Shown here: in pieces, positions 54,201 to 61,842 of the stretch | Layout of the letters: each line of letters opens with the position of its first letter | Numbering within the stretch: the first letter of the stretch is position 1 | Notes under the pieces: generated by a model | The model's database searches: none | Told to the model about the DNA's origin: nothing | The model's input: the letters and a program-made list of their open reading frames with translations, nothing else | Made by a program: the position numbers and the translations under genes | From: Verrucomicrobiota bacterium | GTDB taxonomy: Bacteria; Verrucomicrobiota; Kiritimatiellia; RFP12; UBA1067 | Reading direction: 5' to 3' | DNA: 64,000 nt | Assembly: GCA_023269675.1 (NCBI GenBank) | Contig: JAHFSX010000012.1 | Location: 98,711 to 162,710 of the forward strand

Positions 54201-55910
54201 GAGGGTGAGCTCGAGGGAGGCGGGGGTCACGCCGTTGGTCTGGGACAGGGTGATCCACGGGACATCGGCCGCGGCCGACCAGGCCGCGCCGGGAACGCCC
54301 GAGGCGAGGTCCACGCGCGCCCGCTGGCCGGCGTGGCCTGCGACGGTTTGCGCGTTGACCGCGCCGGGAGCCGAGACGACCGTTGACACCGTGAAGGAAT
54401 AGACGGCGCCGGTCAGGACGCCGGCGGCGGACACGCTGTCGACGCGCCAATAGTAGGTCGTGCCCGGCGTGAGGGCGGCCGCCAGCGGGAAGCCGGGCGT
54501 GTGCACCTCGCCGCGGTAGGCCGCGGACCGGGTGTCGGCGCCGGTGACGTCCGTGTCCGCGAAGTAGACGCGATACGTGTCCACGCCCGGCACGGGGCCC
54601 CATTTCAGGGCCGCGGGCGCGAGCGTCACCGCGCCGTCCGCGGGCGCCACGTCGAGCCCCATGATGGTCGCGCCGATCGTGCCCAGCAGATCCAGGGTGG
54701 ACAGCGTGTGCTGTGCGGGGTCGAAATAAACCAGGCGGGCGTAGTCGGTGGAGATGGCCTGCACCGTCGAGGCGACGGGCAGGTCGGCTAGCTTGAGTCC
54801 GGTGCGGGTCTCGTAAAGCGCGGTTGCCGTGGCCGCGACTTCGCCGCCCGGGCTGATCGAGTAGATGTCGGACGGGAAGGCCCGTTTCAGATCACGTAGG
54901 GATTGTGTGCTCAGCGCGTGGCGCTTGATGAACACGGTGGCGTCGTCGGCTGAGATCAGCGCCGGCGTCTCCACCGGGTCGCGGCCGAGAACGGTGGGAT
55001 AGGTCGCATCGGTGTTCTCGGCCAGCGCGAGGGTCCCGTCCGCGTTCACGGCATAGCGCGCGATGAACGAGCCGACCCAGCCGGCGGACCAGCCGTACTG
55101 CACCCAGCCGAAGAGCGCGCCGCGGTCGCCGGTCGTGGCGATGTCGCCGAACCCGTAGCCCGAGATGAGCACGCTTTGGAGGTGCTGCCGCGAGCCTCGG
55201 TCGAACACGTGAATCGCAGGTGCCCAGGCCGCGTCGGTGTAGTAGAGGATCTGGCCCGGTCCGGTAGCGAGATTGGCGGTGGTGGAGCCCACGCCCCAGT
55301 TGTCGAAGGCCGGCAGCGCGAGGGTCTCCTTGACGCGCAGCGTTTGCAGGTCGATCACGGAGACGGACTTGTCGACCACGTTGAGAACGAATAGCTCGGA
55401 GCCGTCGGACGATAGGTCGAGGTCGGTGGGCTGGCGGCCGACCGTGAGGCAGGCGACATGCGCGCCGGAGACGGGGTCGATCACGACGACTGCGCCGGCC
55501 TCCAGCCCGTTCAGGTGGATGCCGTACATGCGTGAGCGGTACGGGTCGTCGGCGAGGCGGAAGACGTTCAGCGGCGCGACCGCGGTCGAAACGAAGACGG
55601 TGTTGGTGACCTTGCCGTCGGTGGCCGTGACGGTGGCCGTGTAGTGCGCGTTGATGAGCGCGGCGGTGTTAAAGGACAGCACGATCTCCGCGCCGCCCGC
55701 CGGGACCGACGGGCTCACCCAAGCCGCGTCGGAGCTCACGGTCAAGGCGCCGGCTGCGCCGCTGAACGGGATGTTCACGGGGACATGGTCGAAGGAGGGG
55801 ATGGAGGCGATGTCGACCTCGGACGCAGCGAGCGTCAGGGCCCGGGCGCGGAGCGGTGTGCCGAGGCAGACGGCCGCCAACGTCAAATGGACAAACAGAT
55901 TCATTTTCAT
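51249..55910 (-). CDS. Giant secreted beta-propeller/BACON/Fn3 protein
   Basis: 1553 residues from the ATG at 55910 (AAGGA eight bases upstream). Order: signal peptide (1-24, ending A-R-A), BACON-like Ig (about 25-110), a YVTN-type beta-propeller (115-440, V-V-V-I-D-P-V-S-G-A), Fn3 (445-535), a second BACON domain (545-630, A-A-A-D-V-P-W-I-T-L), a second propeller (635-905), three Fn3 domains (910-1165), a reelin-repeat-like jelly roll (about 1170-1330: D-D-F-D-P, L-E-Y-S-T-D-G-V-T-W, L-R-W-R-Q-P), one more Fn3 and a C-terminal domain with Y-A-V-E-C-C-D-A-L-G-G-A-W. No enzyme is seen. Probably a surface adhesion or glycan-binding protein. Confidence 0.8.
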   Translation of the reverse strand: MKMNLFVHLTLAAVCLGTPLRARALTLAASEVDIASIPSFDHVPVNIPFSGAAGALTVSSDAAWVSPSVPAGGAEIVLSFNTAALINAHYTATVTATDGKVTNTVFVSTAVAPLNVFRLADDPYRSRMYGIHLNGLEAGAVVVIDPVSGAHVACLTVGRQPTDLDLSSDGSELFVLNVVDKSVSVIDLQTLRVKETLALPAFDNWGVGSTTANLATGPGQILYYTDAAWAPAIHVFDRGSRQHLQSVLISGYGFGDIATTGDRGALFGWVQYGWSAGWVGSFIARYAVNADGTLALAENTDATYPTVLGRDPVETPALISADDATVFIKRHALSTQSLRDLKRAFPSDIYSISPGGEVAATATALYETRTGLKLADLPVASTVQAISTDYARLVYFDPAQHTLSTLDLLGTIGATIMGLDVAPADGAVTLAPAALKWGPVPGVDTYRVYFADTDVTGADTRSAAYRGEVHTPGFPLAAALTPGTTYYWRVDSVSAAGVLTGAVYSFTVSTVVSAPGAVNAQTVAGHAGQRARVDLASGVPGAAWSAAADVPWITLSQTNGVTPASLELTLDASALAPGDYTAQVAFSQNGAALFTLPVTFRVEPLRLTLLKSDRASANAYAVSEDTSNPAALAYLVEIDTRQEKITRVVPVGKSVPDIAVHNGDNRIYVPNRGTGALLAVDLSSFQQVTNTGYGAVGIFRLSAGGPGRLVVEEEDQWIYISIFDTATGALLSRKSMREGGGAFDPTGRYYYHGDNNISSASLTQFDVTGDTFTQLASARVDSYSYYGSRIVTASEDGQRVFWNGGVFTRNLAVDWQMGALVYACSADGRYAVGTDRVYDTVLRQAALGLPAATSVSAVNATTRKLVLSLGSGLSFYPLTYPIVLEAPVLTTNAVSATSVSLRWTDRTLELGFTLQQRVSGAAVWTDVGAGLAFNTTNCTVTGLTDNTAYEFRIKANATGASSEWSPVVTATTPLTPPSTPVLAVPVVTMTSVSLAWSNSDKEDAYALERCDGTSNNWSVIATPAANVTSAVDLAVLPERSYSYRVKALRGTSASAYSNVRSVTTPGPQPPAAPTFLRATTYSASCIRLSWTGVDSETGYRLERRHVEGAVWTQIAELPADAGAFDDTGVMEGSEYYYRLRAFNAVGNSPYSNEASARAADYVVALEDDFDPALDTLFWSSVYGGQALRGSVGFAVGQALYFSGGTARSATTIPLDLSRGLSVKFSIRAGNTAVDGSAYWENSESGENVLLEYSTDGVTWSTLQTLNSVYPQLSSWTSMTVALPAAALSARTQLRWRQPLHSGSPYDTWALDDVCILSERPQPPVTPPFVLASANSDTEVAIFWAASPGASKYTLERTGVGASWSVIGIASAQQPYFTDRSVLPNTLYAYRITASNAGGYSLCTSPVFVRTYTQLAAWLLLNYGTTEATGAAALSAVGRDGHSNLYKYAFNLGADDPMVYHQRDTGTQGLPLLWLDQGQKRLCAEFVRRKPALTPGITYAVECCDALGGAWAPLDNTVSVTPIDAVWERVRFADTADAATARARFMRVRVSQSP

Positions 55911-56539
55911 GGCGTGATCCTTCTCAAGTAGAGGGGGCGGTCGCCCGCGGTTGGGGTCCGCCCGCCTGTATGTCGTGAGCCCTGGCGGGCGCAGGCGCGG
56001 CCGCCGGTGGAACATAAACAGACCGATTGAGAGGCTGAAGCCGGCCGCGCCGCCCGCGTCCATGGCTTAGCGATGGCCGCTTAACGGGAGGGATGGCCCC
56101 GCGACTCGATACGTATACATGAACAGTTTTGCAGATTATCAAGTCAGGATCAAGCCGATCTTTGACGGCTGGAGGCCTTGGGCCCGCGGGCCGGCGGGCA
56201 CGCGGGGGGCCGGACCGCAGCGCCCCGTTCCGGGGTGGCTGTCACCACGTCTTCCGCCCTTCCACGACCTGCGCGGTGCTGGCGTGGGCGCGCGGCGCCG
56301 GGTTCCGCATGGATACTCGGAGCGCCAGACCTTAAGCAGATTCAGGCAGATTCGGGCTGTATGCAGGAAAGGGTCAAATGTTCCGGTTAATATTTGAAAT
56401 AAGCGGTTGTACATACTAATAAGCGTTGTTACTATAAACAACAAGATGACGTTAGCCATTTGATTTCCCTTGAGCGGGAAGATTGCACGCGGGTGTGTGC
56501 TAAACGGACTAACGTCGTTCAGGTCGAGGATAAAGAAAA
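55911..56539. other. 629-base intergenic region
   Basis: A GC-rich part (55920-56330) with palindromic runs such as GGGCCCGCGGGCC (about 56180-56193) is followed by an AT-rich part (56390-56540) that carries a candidate promoter at 56394-56422. No open frame here has protein-like composition. It separates the minus-strand giant gene from the plus-strand TRL genes. Confidence 0.5.
56394..56422 (+). promoter_or_regulatory. Candidate promoter of the TRL-family gene pair
   Basis: TTGAAA (56394-56399) and TAATAA (56417-56422) are 17 bases apart in an AT-rich zone, about 120 bases before the first TRL start codon. Confidence 0.4.
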
Positions 56540-56866
56540 ATGAACAAGAAACTGGGTCTCGTTGCCTTAAGTGGATCACTCCTGCTGTTCACCGGATGTC
56601 TCACGGCGCCCTTTATGCCGCCCATGGGGGGGGTCTATTCGGCAGTCGATGCGCCGCTTTCGGTTGACCATAACAGGACGGCGGTCACATCGAAGAAGGG
56701 GGAGGCTTCGGCCATCTGCATTCTTGGGATGGTTTCCTTCGGCGACGTGAGCACACAAACGGCCGCTCAGAACGGTGGTCTGAAAACCATCCAGCACCTG
56801 GACTACACGTATTTTAACGTTCTCGGTATTTACCAGAAAACGACCGTTATCGCACACGGCGAATAA
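56540..56866 (+). CDS. TRL-family lipoprotein 1
   Basis: 108 residues. Lipobox F-T-G-C with Cys20. The mature part G-G-V-Y-S-A-V-D-A-P, then G-E-A-S-A-I-C-I-L-G-M-V-S-F-G-D, A-A-Q-N-G-G and a closing Y-F-N-V-L-G-I-Y-Q-K-T-T fits the TRL-like family (small outer-membrane or periplasmic lipoproteins, function unknown). It is followed 14 bases on by a second family member. A run of eight G (56626-56633) lies inside the gene. Confidence 0.82.
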   Translation: MNKKLGLVALSGSLLLFTGCLTAPFMPPMGGVYSAVDAPLSVDHNRTAVTSKKGEASAICILGMVSFGDVSTQTAAQNGGLKTIQHLDYTYFNVLGIYQKTTVIAHGE

Positions 56867-56880
56867 AGGAGGAAATCCTT

Positions 56881-57246
56881 ATGGCAAAACGCCAAACAGG
56901 TTTTCTTATTCTCAGTGCTGTAACCGCCTTGTTGATGGCTGGGTGTGTCAAAGCGCCATTCTCGCCGCCATTTGGGGGAGTGGTCACCTCAGTGCGCGTG
57001 CCGTTGCAGTACGAGTTTAAGGACGGCGGGACACCGTGTGCGACAGCATCGGGTTCTGTCTCGTCTTGGTTTGTCCAATGGCCCTTTTATCCGACAGTGA
57101 GTATTGCGGCGGACGATTGTTCCATCCAAAAGGCCGCCCGGGACGGAGGTCTCAGCAGCGTAAGTTACGCTGATTACGAGTACTTCCAGGTTTTGGGCGT
57201 CTTTGGAAAAACGACCGTCAGGGCTTATGGTCCCCGGGCACCGTAA
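56881..57246 (+). CDS. TRL-family lipoprotein 2
   Basis: 121 residues, AGGAGG upstream. Lipobox M-A-G-C with Cys22. P-F-G-G-V-V-T-S-V near 33 and the ending Y-F-Q-V-L-G-V-F-G-K-T-T-V match its neighbour. A cysteine pair (about 53 and 80) in the middle is not shared with paralogue 1. Function unknown; probably co-transcribed with paralogue 1. Confidence 0.75.
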   Translation: MAKRQTGFLILSAVTALLMAGCVKAPFSPPFGGVVTSVRVPLQYEFKDGGTPCATASGSVSSWFVQWPFYPTVSIAADDCSIQKAARDGGLSSVSYADYEYFQVLGVFGKTTVRAYGPRAP

Positions 57247-57300
57247 AATCAGGTGGACTGATTTTCGGACGGCGTACGGAAGCGAGTAGTTAAAAACAAC

Positions 57301-57326
57301 AAGGCCGGGCGTTACCGCCCGGCCTT
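57301..57326. terminator. Bidirectional intrinsic terminator
   Basis: AAGGCCGGGCG-TTAC-CGCCCGGCCTT is a perfect 11-bp stem. On the minus strand it is followed by a T-rich run (TTGTTGTTTTT), so it ends the minus-strand TRL gene well; on the plus strand TTCTGTCT follows, so it probably also ends the TRL pair. Confidence 0.85.
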
Positions 57327-57353
57327 CTGTCTGTGCAATACGGGACGGGCGGC

Positions 57354-57677
57354 TTACTCGCCGTAGACGATGGTGATCGTTTCGTTGTAGAGGAACAGGA
57401 TGTTCTTCACGCTGTAGTCCACGTGATGCACCTTGGTGATGCCGCCGTTCTTCATCGCCGTGCCGATCGAGGCGTCGCCGGTGTTGAAGAGGACCACGCC
57501 CATGCACTTGGATTCGCCGCGTTTGACCGGGCGGACGTTGTTGTCGACGATCGAGTCCGAGGCGATATGGTCCAACGTGACGGCCGATACGGAGTTGCCC
57601 TTCATGGGGAATACGCCGCAGCCGGTCATGATGAGGGAGCTGGCGCAGACGGCGGAGAGGACGAGCAGTTTCTTCAT
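57354..57677 (-). CDS. TRL-family lipoprotein 3
   Basis: 107 residues. Lipobox M-T-G-C with Cys20. G-E-S-K-C-M-G-V-V-L-F-N-T-G-D-A-S-I-G-T and M-K-N-G-G-I-T-K-V-H-H-V-D-Y followed by N-I-L-F-L-Y-N-E-T-I-T-I-V-Y-G is the most typical TRL sequence of the three. AGGAGG lies upstream of the ATG. It converges on the plus-strand pair across a shared terminator. Confidence 0.85.
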   Translation of the reverse strand: MKKLLVLSAVCASSLIMTGCGVFPMKGNSVSAVTLDHIASDSIVDNNVRPVKRGESKCMGVVLFNTGDASIGTAMKNGGITKVHHVDYSVKNILFLYNETITIVYGE

Positions 57678-57990
57678 GAAATGAACCTCCTATAACGAGT
57701 TCTGACAGGGGCGGTCTCAAATAACCGCGTTAAGTATCGTCTGTATCTTGGCATACCCAACGGAAGAAGGCAAGGGCGGAACGGTTCACGCGGGGTGTGA
57801 TTCAACTTCGTTGAATCCACACCCGAAGGAGGAGTTAGGATTTAGGAGTTAGGAGTTGCAATGCCATGGCAGCGAACGTGTTCGTACCATGCTCGAGAGT
57901 CCGTGTTCGTGTCTTCAAAATGAGGTCAAGCGAATTGCCTCAAGAAACGGTTGTTCGCGAAAGGGTTCCTCCTTGTCGAACGACCCGTGC
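57678..57990. other. 313-base intergenic region with hairpin and heptamer repeat
   Basis: Contains a long hairpin at 57793-57824 (GGGTGTGATTCAAC and GTTGAATCCACACCC, one bulged base) and the AGGAGTT array at 57830-57857. It lies between two minus-strand genes. The hairpin is 3' of the phosphatase gene but lacks a T-run. Nothing coding is seen. Confidence 0.6.
57830..57857. repeat. AGGAGTT heptamer array
   Basis: Four contiguous heptamers: AGGAGTT, AGGATTT, AGGAGTT, AGGAGTT. The unit is the same as in the element before dnaB (19838-19979). Confidence 0.8.
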
Positions 57991-59805
57991 TCAGTTTCCC
58001 TTCGCCGGGGGCTTGGCCGGCTCCGGAAGCGTGAGCCGCCAGAGGCGTGCGATGTTCCTGGCGATGTCGGTGTTGTCGATGGTGCCGCTGAAGAGGTCTG
58101 CGCCGGGGCCGTAGGCGTAGAGCCGGACGGGTACGCCGGTGTGGCTTGTGGTGGCGTAGTGCATGACCAGTTTGCCGGGCGGATTGTTCGTCACCCAGCA
58201 GGTCAGTCCGCCGGTTTCGTGGTCGGCCGTGACCAGCACGAGCGTGTCGCCGCGTTGGCGCGCGAAATCGACGGCGGCCTTCACGGCCCAGTCCACCTGG
58301 AGCGTGCCGCGCACGGTCAGCTCGGGCTTGTTGCCGTGGCCGCCGGCGTCGGTGATGGCGCACTCCGTCATCAGGAAAAAGCCTTTGTCGTTTTTCGCGA
58401 GACGCGCGATGGCGGTTTCGGTGAGCTGTGCCAGGCAGGTCTCGGCATCCAGCGTGCCTTTCGCCATGAAGCCGAGCGCGCGTTTGTCTGGAGGCGTCCG
58501 GGCGAAGGCGGCGGGATCCTCGGACACGGCGTAGCCGTCGGCGGTCATCTCGCTCAGCAGGTTGCGGCCGTCGGCGCGCTGGCCGCCCGCGGTCTTCGGT
58601 GCGAACCAGGCTTTGCCGTTCGCGTTGCCGACGAAAAGGTCGAAGGCGCTGGCCGCAACCCCGTCGGCGACATCGGAGTACGAGCCGCGGGCGTTGACGT
58701 GCGCGAAGAAGCCGGCGGGCGTGGCGCCGGTGATGGCGTCGGAGGTGATGAGGCCGACGGCGCGGCCCGCCGTGTGCGCGGCCTCGGCGACCGAGGTGAC
58801 GCGGCGCCTGTCAGGCGTGAGGCCGAGGGTGCCGTTGTCGGTCTTGTATCCGCAGGCGAAGGCGGTGGCGGAGGCGGCCGAGTCGGTGACGGGGGAGCTG
58901 GCTGAGAACGTGGTGCAGAACCCGGCGACGGGCAGTTGCTGCAGGTAGAGGCGGCCTTCGGCCTGGTGCTGGTAGAGGGAGGTCAGCTTGAGCGCGCCGG
59001 GGCCCATGCCGTCGCCGATGACGAGGATGATGTTCTTGGGCGCGGCGGAGGGGGCCGTCTTGGCGAGCGGCGCGTCGAGGGTTGGCGCGTTGTACTTCTT
59101 GTCGAGGGTCAGGTCGGCTTTGAGCGGGACGAGCGGCGTCTCGTCGCCGAGGCTGGCGGCGACGACCATCCAGGCGCTGTCCTTGGCCTCGAAGCGGAGG
59201 GCCTTGACCGGCTGGTTCTTGAGCGGGAAGCGCGAGAGGAAGAGCGAGACCTGCGTGTTGCCGTTGTAGGCGGACCACGCGCGCGCGGCATTCTTGTAGC
59301 TGTCGGGGCTGGTCCAGTCGCCGACATCGCGCCCGCACCGCACGTGGAGCTCGGCCGAGGTGCCGTCCGCGTAATCGACGGTCAGCACGCCGGCCATATT
59401 GTTCTTCGCTTGCGCCGGTGGGCACAGGGCTGCGGCGTGCAGCAGATAGAGGCACGCGCCGCGCAGGCCGGGAACAGGGAGGACGGCCTGGCCGGGGAGG
59501 TAGGGCCGCGCGCTCCCGCCCAGCACGATGCAGGTCCTGCCGGGGGCGGAGGTTTCGCTGAGGACGTCGAAGGGCACGCCCGAGAGCGCGAGCCTGCCTG
59601 GCGGCAGCACGTGCAGGTCGTTGCCGCCCTGATCGGTCCAGCCGCCCTGGCGGTCATTGGCCTGCCTGTCGCAGAAGCCGGTGTTGGCGGCGTCGCCGAA
59701 AGCGAGCGGCGTGAAGGCGGTCGCGGCGGCCGGCTTCAGCGTTGCGCACGCGGCGGACGAGGCCAGCAGCAGAAGGGCGAAGCGGAGCGCGGGGGATAAG
59801 GTCAT
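57991..59805 (-). CDS. Alkaline phosphatase with extra N-terminal domain
   Basis: 604 residues from the ATG at 59805 (AAGGA seven bases upstream); an upstream TTG is less likely. Signal peptide about 1-26. Residues about 30-235 form a beta-rich domain of unknown kind (F-G-D-A-A-N-T-G-F, V-L-P-P-G, W-T-S-P-D-S-Y). The phosphatase part has I-G-D-G-M-G (metal), D-S-A-A-S with nucleophile Ser309, D-A-G-G-H-G and T-A-D-H-E-T-G-G (metal ligands). It releases phosphate from monoesters in the periplasm or outside. Overall layout is PhoA-like, with a longer N-terminus than E. coli PhoA. No adjacent Pho-type regulator gene is seen. Confidence 0.88.
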   Translation of the reverse strand: MTLSPALRFALLLLASSAACATLKPAAATAFTPLAFGDAANTGFCDRQANDRQGGWTDQGGNDLHVLPPGRLALSGVPFDVLSETSAPGRTCIVLGGSARPYLPGQAVLPVPGLRGACLYLLHAAALCPPAQAKNNMAGVLTVDYADGTSAELHVRCGRDVGDWTSPDSYKNAARAWSAYNGNTQVSLFLSRFPLKNQPVKALRFEAKDSAWMVVAASLGDETPLVPLKADLTLDKKYNAPTLDAPLAKTAPSAAPKNIILVIGDGMGPGALKLTSLYQHQAEGRLYLQQLPVAGFCTTFSASSPVTDSAASATAFACGYKTDNGTLGLTPDRRRVTSVAEAAHTAGRAVGLITSDAITGATPAGFFAHVNARGSYSDVADGVAASAFDLFVGNANGKAWFAPKTAGGQRADGRNLLSEMTADGYAVSEDPAAFARTPPDKRALGFMAKGTLDAETCLAQLTETAIARLAKNDKGFFLMTECAITDAGGHGNKPELTVRGTLQVDWAVKAAVDFARQRGDTLVLVTADHETGGLTCWVTNNPPGKLVMHYATTSHTGVPVRLYAYGPGADLFSGTIDNTDIARNIARLWRLTLPEPAKPPAKGN

Positions 59806-60233
59806 GGGTATCCTTTTCAAGCGGATGAGGCATTGGGAAAACGGTCAGCATTTTAACACAGCGGGTTATTTTGTAACTCGGAAATCGCGGGATGCGAAAA
59901 AAAGTTTCGGCCAGAACGCGGCCGACGTGCCAAGCAAAAATTTTACGCGGGCAATTTTATTTGCTTGTCAACCGCGCGTGCTGAAGGCAGATCAAAAAGA
60001 GCACAAAGTGCCATTTTTGTTGGCTTTTTTGGCCATTTTTGTCCTCCTGGCCCTGTCAGTTTGCCGCCTCCGTTTTTCCTGGCGCGAAACTTTTTTCGCA
60101 ATTTTCAAAAACTGTTCTTGCATTTTTCGGAGGAGCGATTACATTATCGCTAAAACAACATTTTGCTGCATTGTTTTTGTGATGCATCGAGTGTTGTTTG
60201 TAACAGTTCAGATCAAAAGAAAGGATCAGCGCA
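59806..60233. other. AT-rich intergenic region upstream of the AAPAKK gene
   Basis: 428 bases with many A and T runs, in strong contrast to the GC-rich flanks. A candidate promoter lies at 60118-60145. Short frames here are not protein-like. Confidence 0.5.
60118..60145 (+). promoter_or_regulatory. Candidate promoter of the AAPAKK-repeat gene
   Basis: TTGCAT (60118-60123) and TACATT (60140-60145) are 16 bases apart, about 90 bases before the start codon, within an AT-rich stretch. Confidence 0.45.
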
Positions 60234-60428
60234 ATGGCCACAGCAAAGAAAGCAGCTCCTGCCAAGAAGGCGGCTCCCGCCAAGAAGGCGGCCCCGGCGA
60301 AAAAGGCAGCTCCTGCTAAGAAGGCGGCTCCTGCGAAGAAGGCGGCTCCCGCCAAGAAGGCAGCTCCTGCGAAGAAGGCGGCTCCCGCCAAGAAGGCAGC
60401 TCCTGCGAAGAAGGCTGCTAAGAAGTAG
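60234..60428 (+). CDS. Histone H1-like Ala/Lys/Pro repeat protein
   Basis: 64 residues: M-A-T-A-K-K, then nine tandem copies of A-A-P-A-K-K, then A-A-K-K. The coding DNA is an 18-base repeat with few synonymous changes, so copy number can change by slippage or recombination. AAAGGA lies upstream of the ATG. Such Lys/Ala/Pro tails resemble eukaryotic H1 and bacterial H1-like proteins that bind and compact DNA; that role is inferred. It is monocistronic, with its own promoter-like sequence and a strong terminator. Confidence 0.85.
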   Translation: MATAKKAAPAKKAAPAKKAAPAKKAAPAKKAAPAKKAAPAKKAAPAKKAAPAKKAAPAKKAAKK

Positions 60429-60444
60429 TGATTCGCATTTAAAG

Positions 60445-60486
60445 AAAAAACACTCCTGCGGCTTTGGCTGCAGGAGTGTTTTTTTG
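60445..60486 (+). terminator. Intrinsic terminator of the AAPAKK-repeat gene
   Basis: AAAACACTCCTGC pairs with GCAGGAGTGTTTT around a ten-base loop, and a T-run follows. It lies 17 bases after the stop codon. Because A-runs flank the other side, it can also end purM on the minus strand. Confidence 0.9.
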
Positions 60487-60509
60487 TGCCGCGCAGGCCC
60501 GGCGCCGGA

Positions 60510-61562
60510 CTACCGGTCGCGGTAGATGACCTTCTTCTGGCCCTTTTCGATGACGCCGACGATGACCGGGTTCTGGCGCAGCCCCTTGAGCAGCTCCATC
60601 GTGGCGGTCGCGTCTTTCGCGCGGACGACGATGACGTAGCCGATACCCATATTGAAGACGCGGTACATCTCGTCGTGATCGACCTTGCCCTGGCGCTCGA
60701 TGAAGGTGAAGACCGTGGGCGCCTTCCAGCTGTTGCGGTCGATGATCGCGTTGCAGTTCGGGGGCAGCACGCGCGGGATGTTGTCCACGAATCCGCCGCC
60801 GGTGATGTGGGCCATGCCGCGCACCGGCACCTTGGCCATGAGGGCCATGACCGGTTTCAGGAAGCTGCGGTGAACGGCGAGCAGCGTGTCCGTGACCGTC
60901 ATGCGGGTGCCGGGGATGAGGTCTTGCGGCGTGAGGCCGCACTGGTCGAGGATCACCTTGCGTGCGAGCGAGAAGCCGTTGGTCTGGAGTCCGCCGGAGG
61001 GGAGTCCGATGATCACGTCGCCGGCCTTGATGTCCTTGCCGGTGATGACCTTTTTCTTCTCGACCATGCCAATGAGCGTGCCCACCAGATCGTATTCCCC
61101 CAGCGGGTAGAGGCCGGGCATTTCGGCGGTCTCGCCGCCGAGCAGCGCGCAGCCGTTTTCCTTGCAGGCTTTGCAGAGCCCGCCGATCACGTCCGTGAAG
61201 ATCGCGGTGTCGAAGCGCGACGCGCCGATGTAGTCGAGGAAGAAGAGCGGTTTGGCGCCCTGAACCAGAATGTCGTTGACGCAGTGGTTGACGATATCCT
61301 GGCCCACGGTGTCGTGCCGCTTGGCCAGCGCCGCGACCTTCAGCTTGGTGCCGACACCGTCGGTGCTGGCCACCAGCAGGAACTCCTTGCCGGGAGAGTG
61401 GAAAAGGCCACCGAAACTGCCGATCCCGCCCACGACACCTTTGGTGGTCGTGGTGGCGACCATCTTCTTGATGATCTCAATGCCAGACATTTTCGAGTCA
61501 ATATCCACACCGGCTTGCGCGTAGGCGGAGACTTTCTGAGCGTGAGCTGGCTGTTTAATCAT
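60510..61562 (-). CDS. purM: Phosphoribosylformylglycinamidine cyclo-ligase (AIR synthetase)
   Basis: 350 residues from the ATG at 61562 (AAAGG seven bases upstream), the usual length. Y-A-Q-A-G-V-D-I-D near 14, S-T-D-G-V-G-T-K-L-K, G-G-E-T-A-E-M-P-G and H-I-T-G-G-G are the signatures. It closes the imidazole ring of purines, FGAM to AIR, with ATP. No other pur gene is adjacent. It is divergent from the mla genes. Confidence 0.95.
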   Translation of the reverse strand: MIKQPAHAQKVSAYAQAGVDIDSKMSGIEIIKKMVATTTTKGVVGGIGSFGGLFHSPGKEFLLVASTDGVGTKLKVAALAKRHDTVGQDIVNHCVNDILVQGAKPLFFLDYIGASRFDTAIFTDVIGGLCKACKENGCALLGGETAEMPGLYPLGEYDLVGTLIGMVEKKKVITGKDIKAGDVIIGLPSGGLQTNGFSLARKVILDQCGLTPQDLIPGTRMTVTDTLLAVHRSFLKPVMALMAKVPVRGMAHITGGGFVDNIPRVLPPNCNAIIDRNSWKAPTVFTFIERQGKVDHDEMYRVFNMGIGYVIVVRAKDATATMELLKGLRQNPVIVGVIEKGQKKVIYRDR

Positions 61563-61780
61563 CCTCGTGCCTTTCGATCGGTAGAACAGTTTCAAGAAAA
61601 CGCCGTAAAATAGCATTTTCGACTCGGTAATTCCAGTCAAAACTGTAAGGAATACGGGGAGAACGGGAACCGGACACGCGGGAGTGCCCTCCAGAACCGA
61701 CTTTTTGCCGGCCGGCGGCCGGAAACCGCGCGCCGCCGGTCCGCGCGTATTTTCCGTTTCTGTCCGCTTCGCAATCCTGA

Positions 61781-61786
61781 TATACT
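61781..61786 (+). promoter_or_regulatory. Candidate -10 box before mlaE
   Basis: TATACT lies 18 bases before the first possible ATG (61804) and 57 before the second (61843); a weak -35 TTTCTG (61757-61762) is 18 bases upstream. This spacing favours the start at 61843. Confidence 0.35.
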
Positions 61787-61842
61787 GAGTCCACATTTAC
61801 CAGATGCTTATACCGGATCAACGCGAACCCCGAGCCTTCCCC

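Noticed and set aside
56139..56579. 146-codon minus-strand frame before the TRL genes
   Set aside because: It covers the AT-rich promoter zone and a GC palindrome and lacks a start site or domain.
60056..60391. Minus-strand frame with a Gly-Ala-Ala-Phe-Leu-Ala repeat
   Set aside because: It is the antisense image of the AAPAKK repeat and has no ribosome-binding site.
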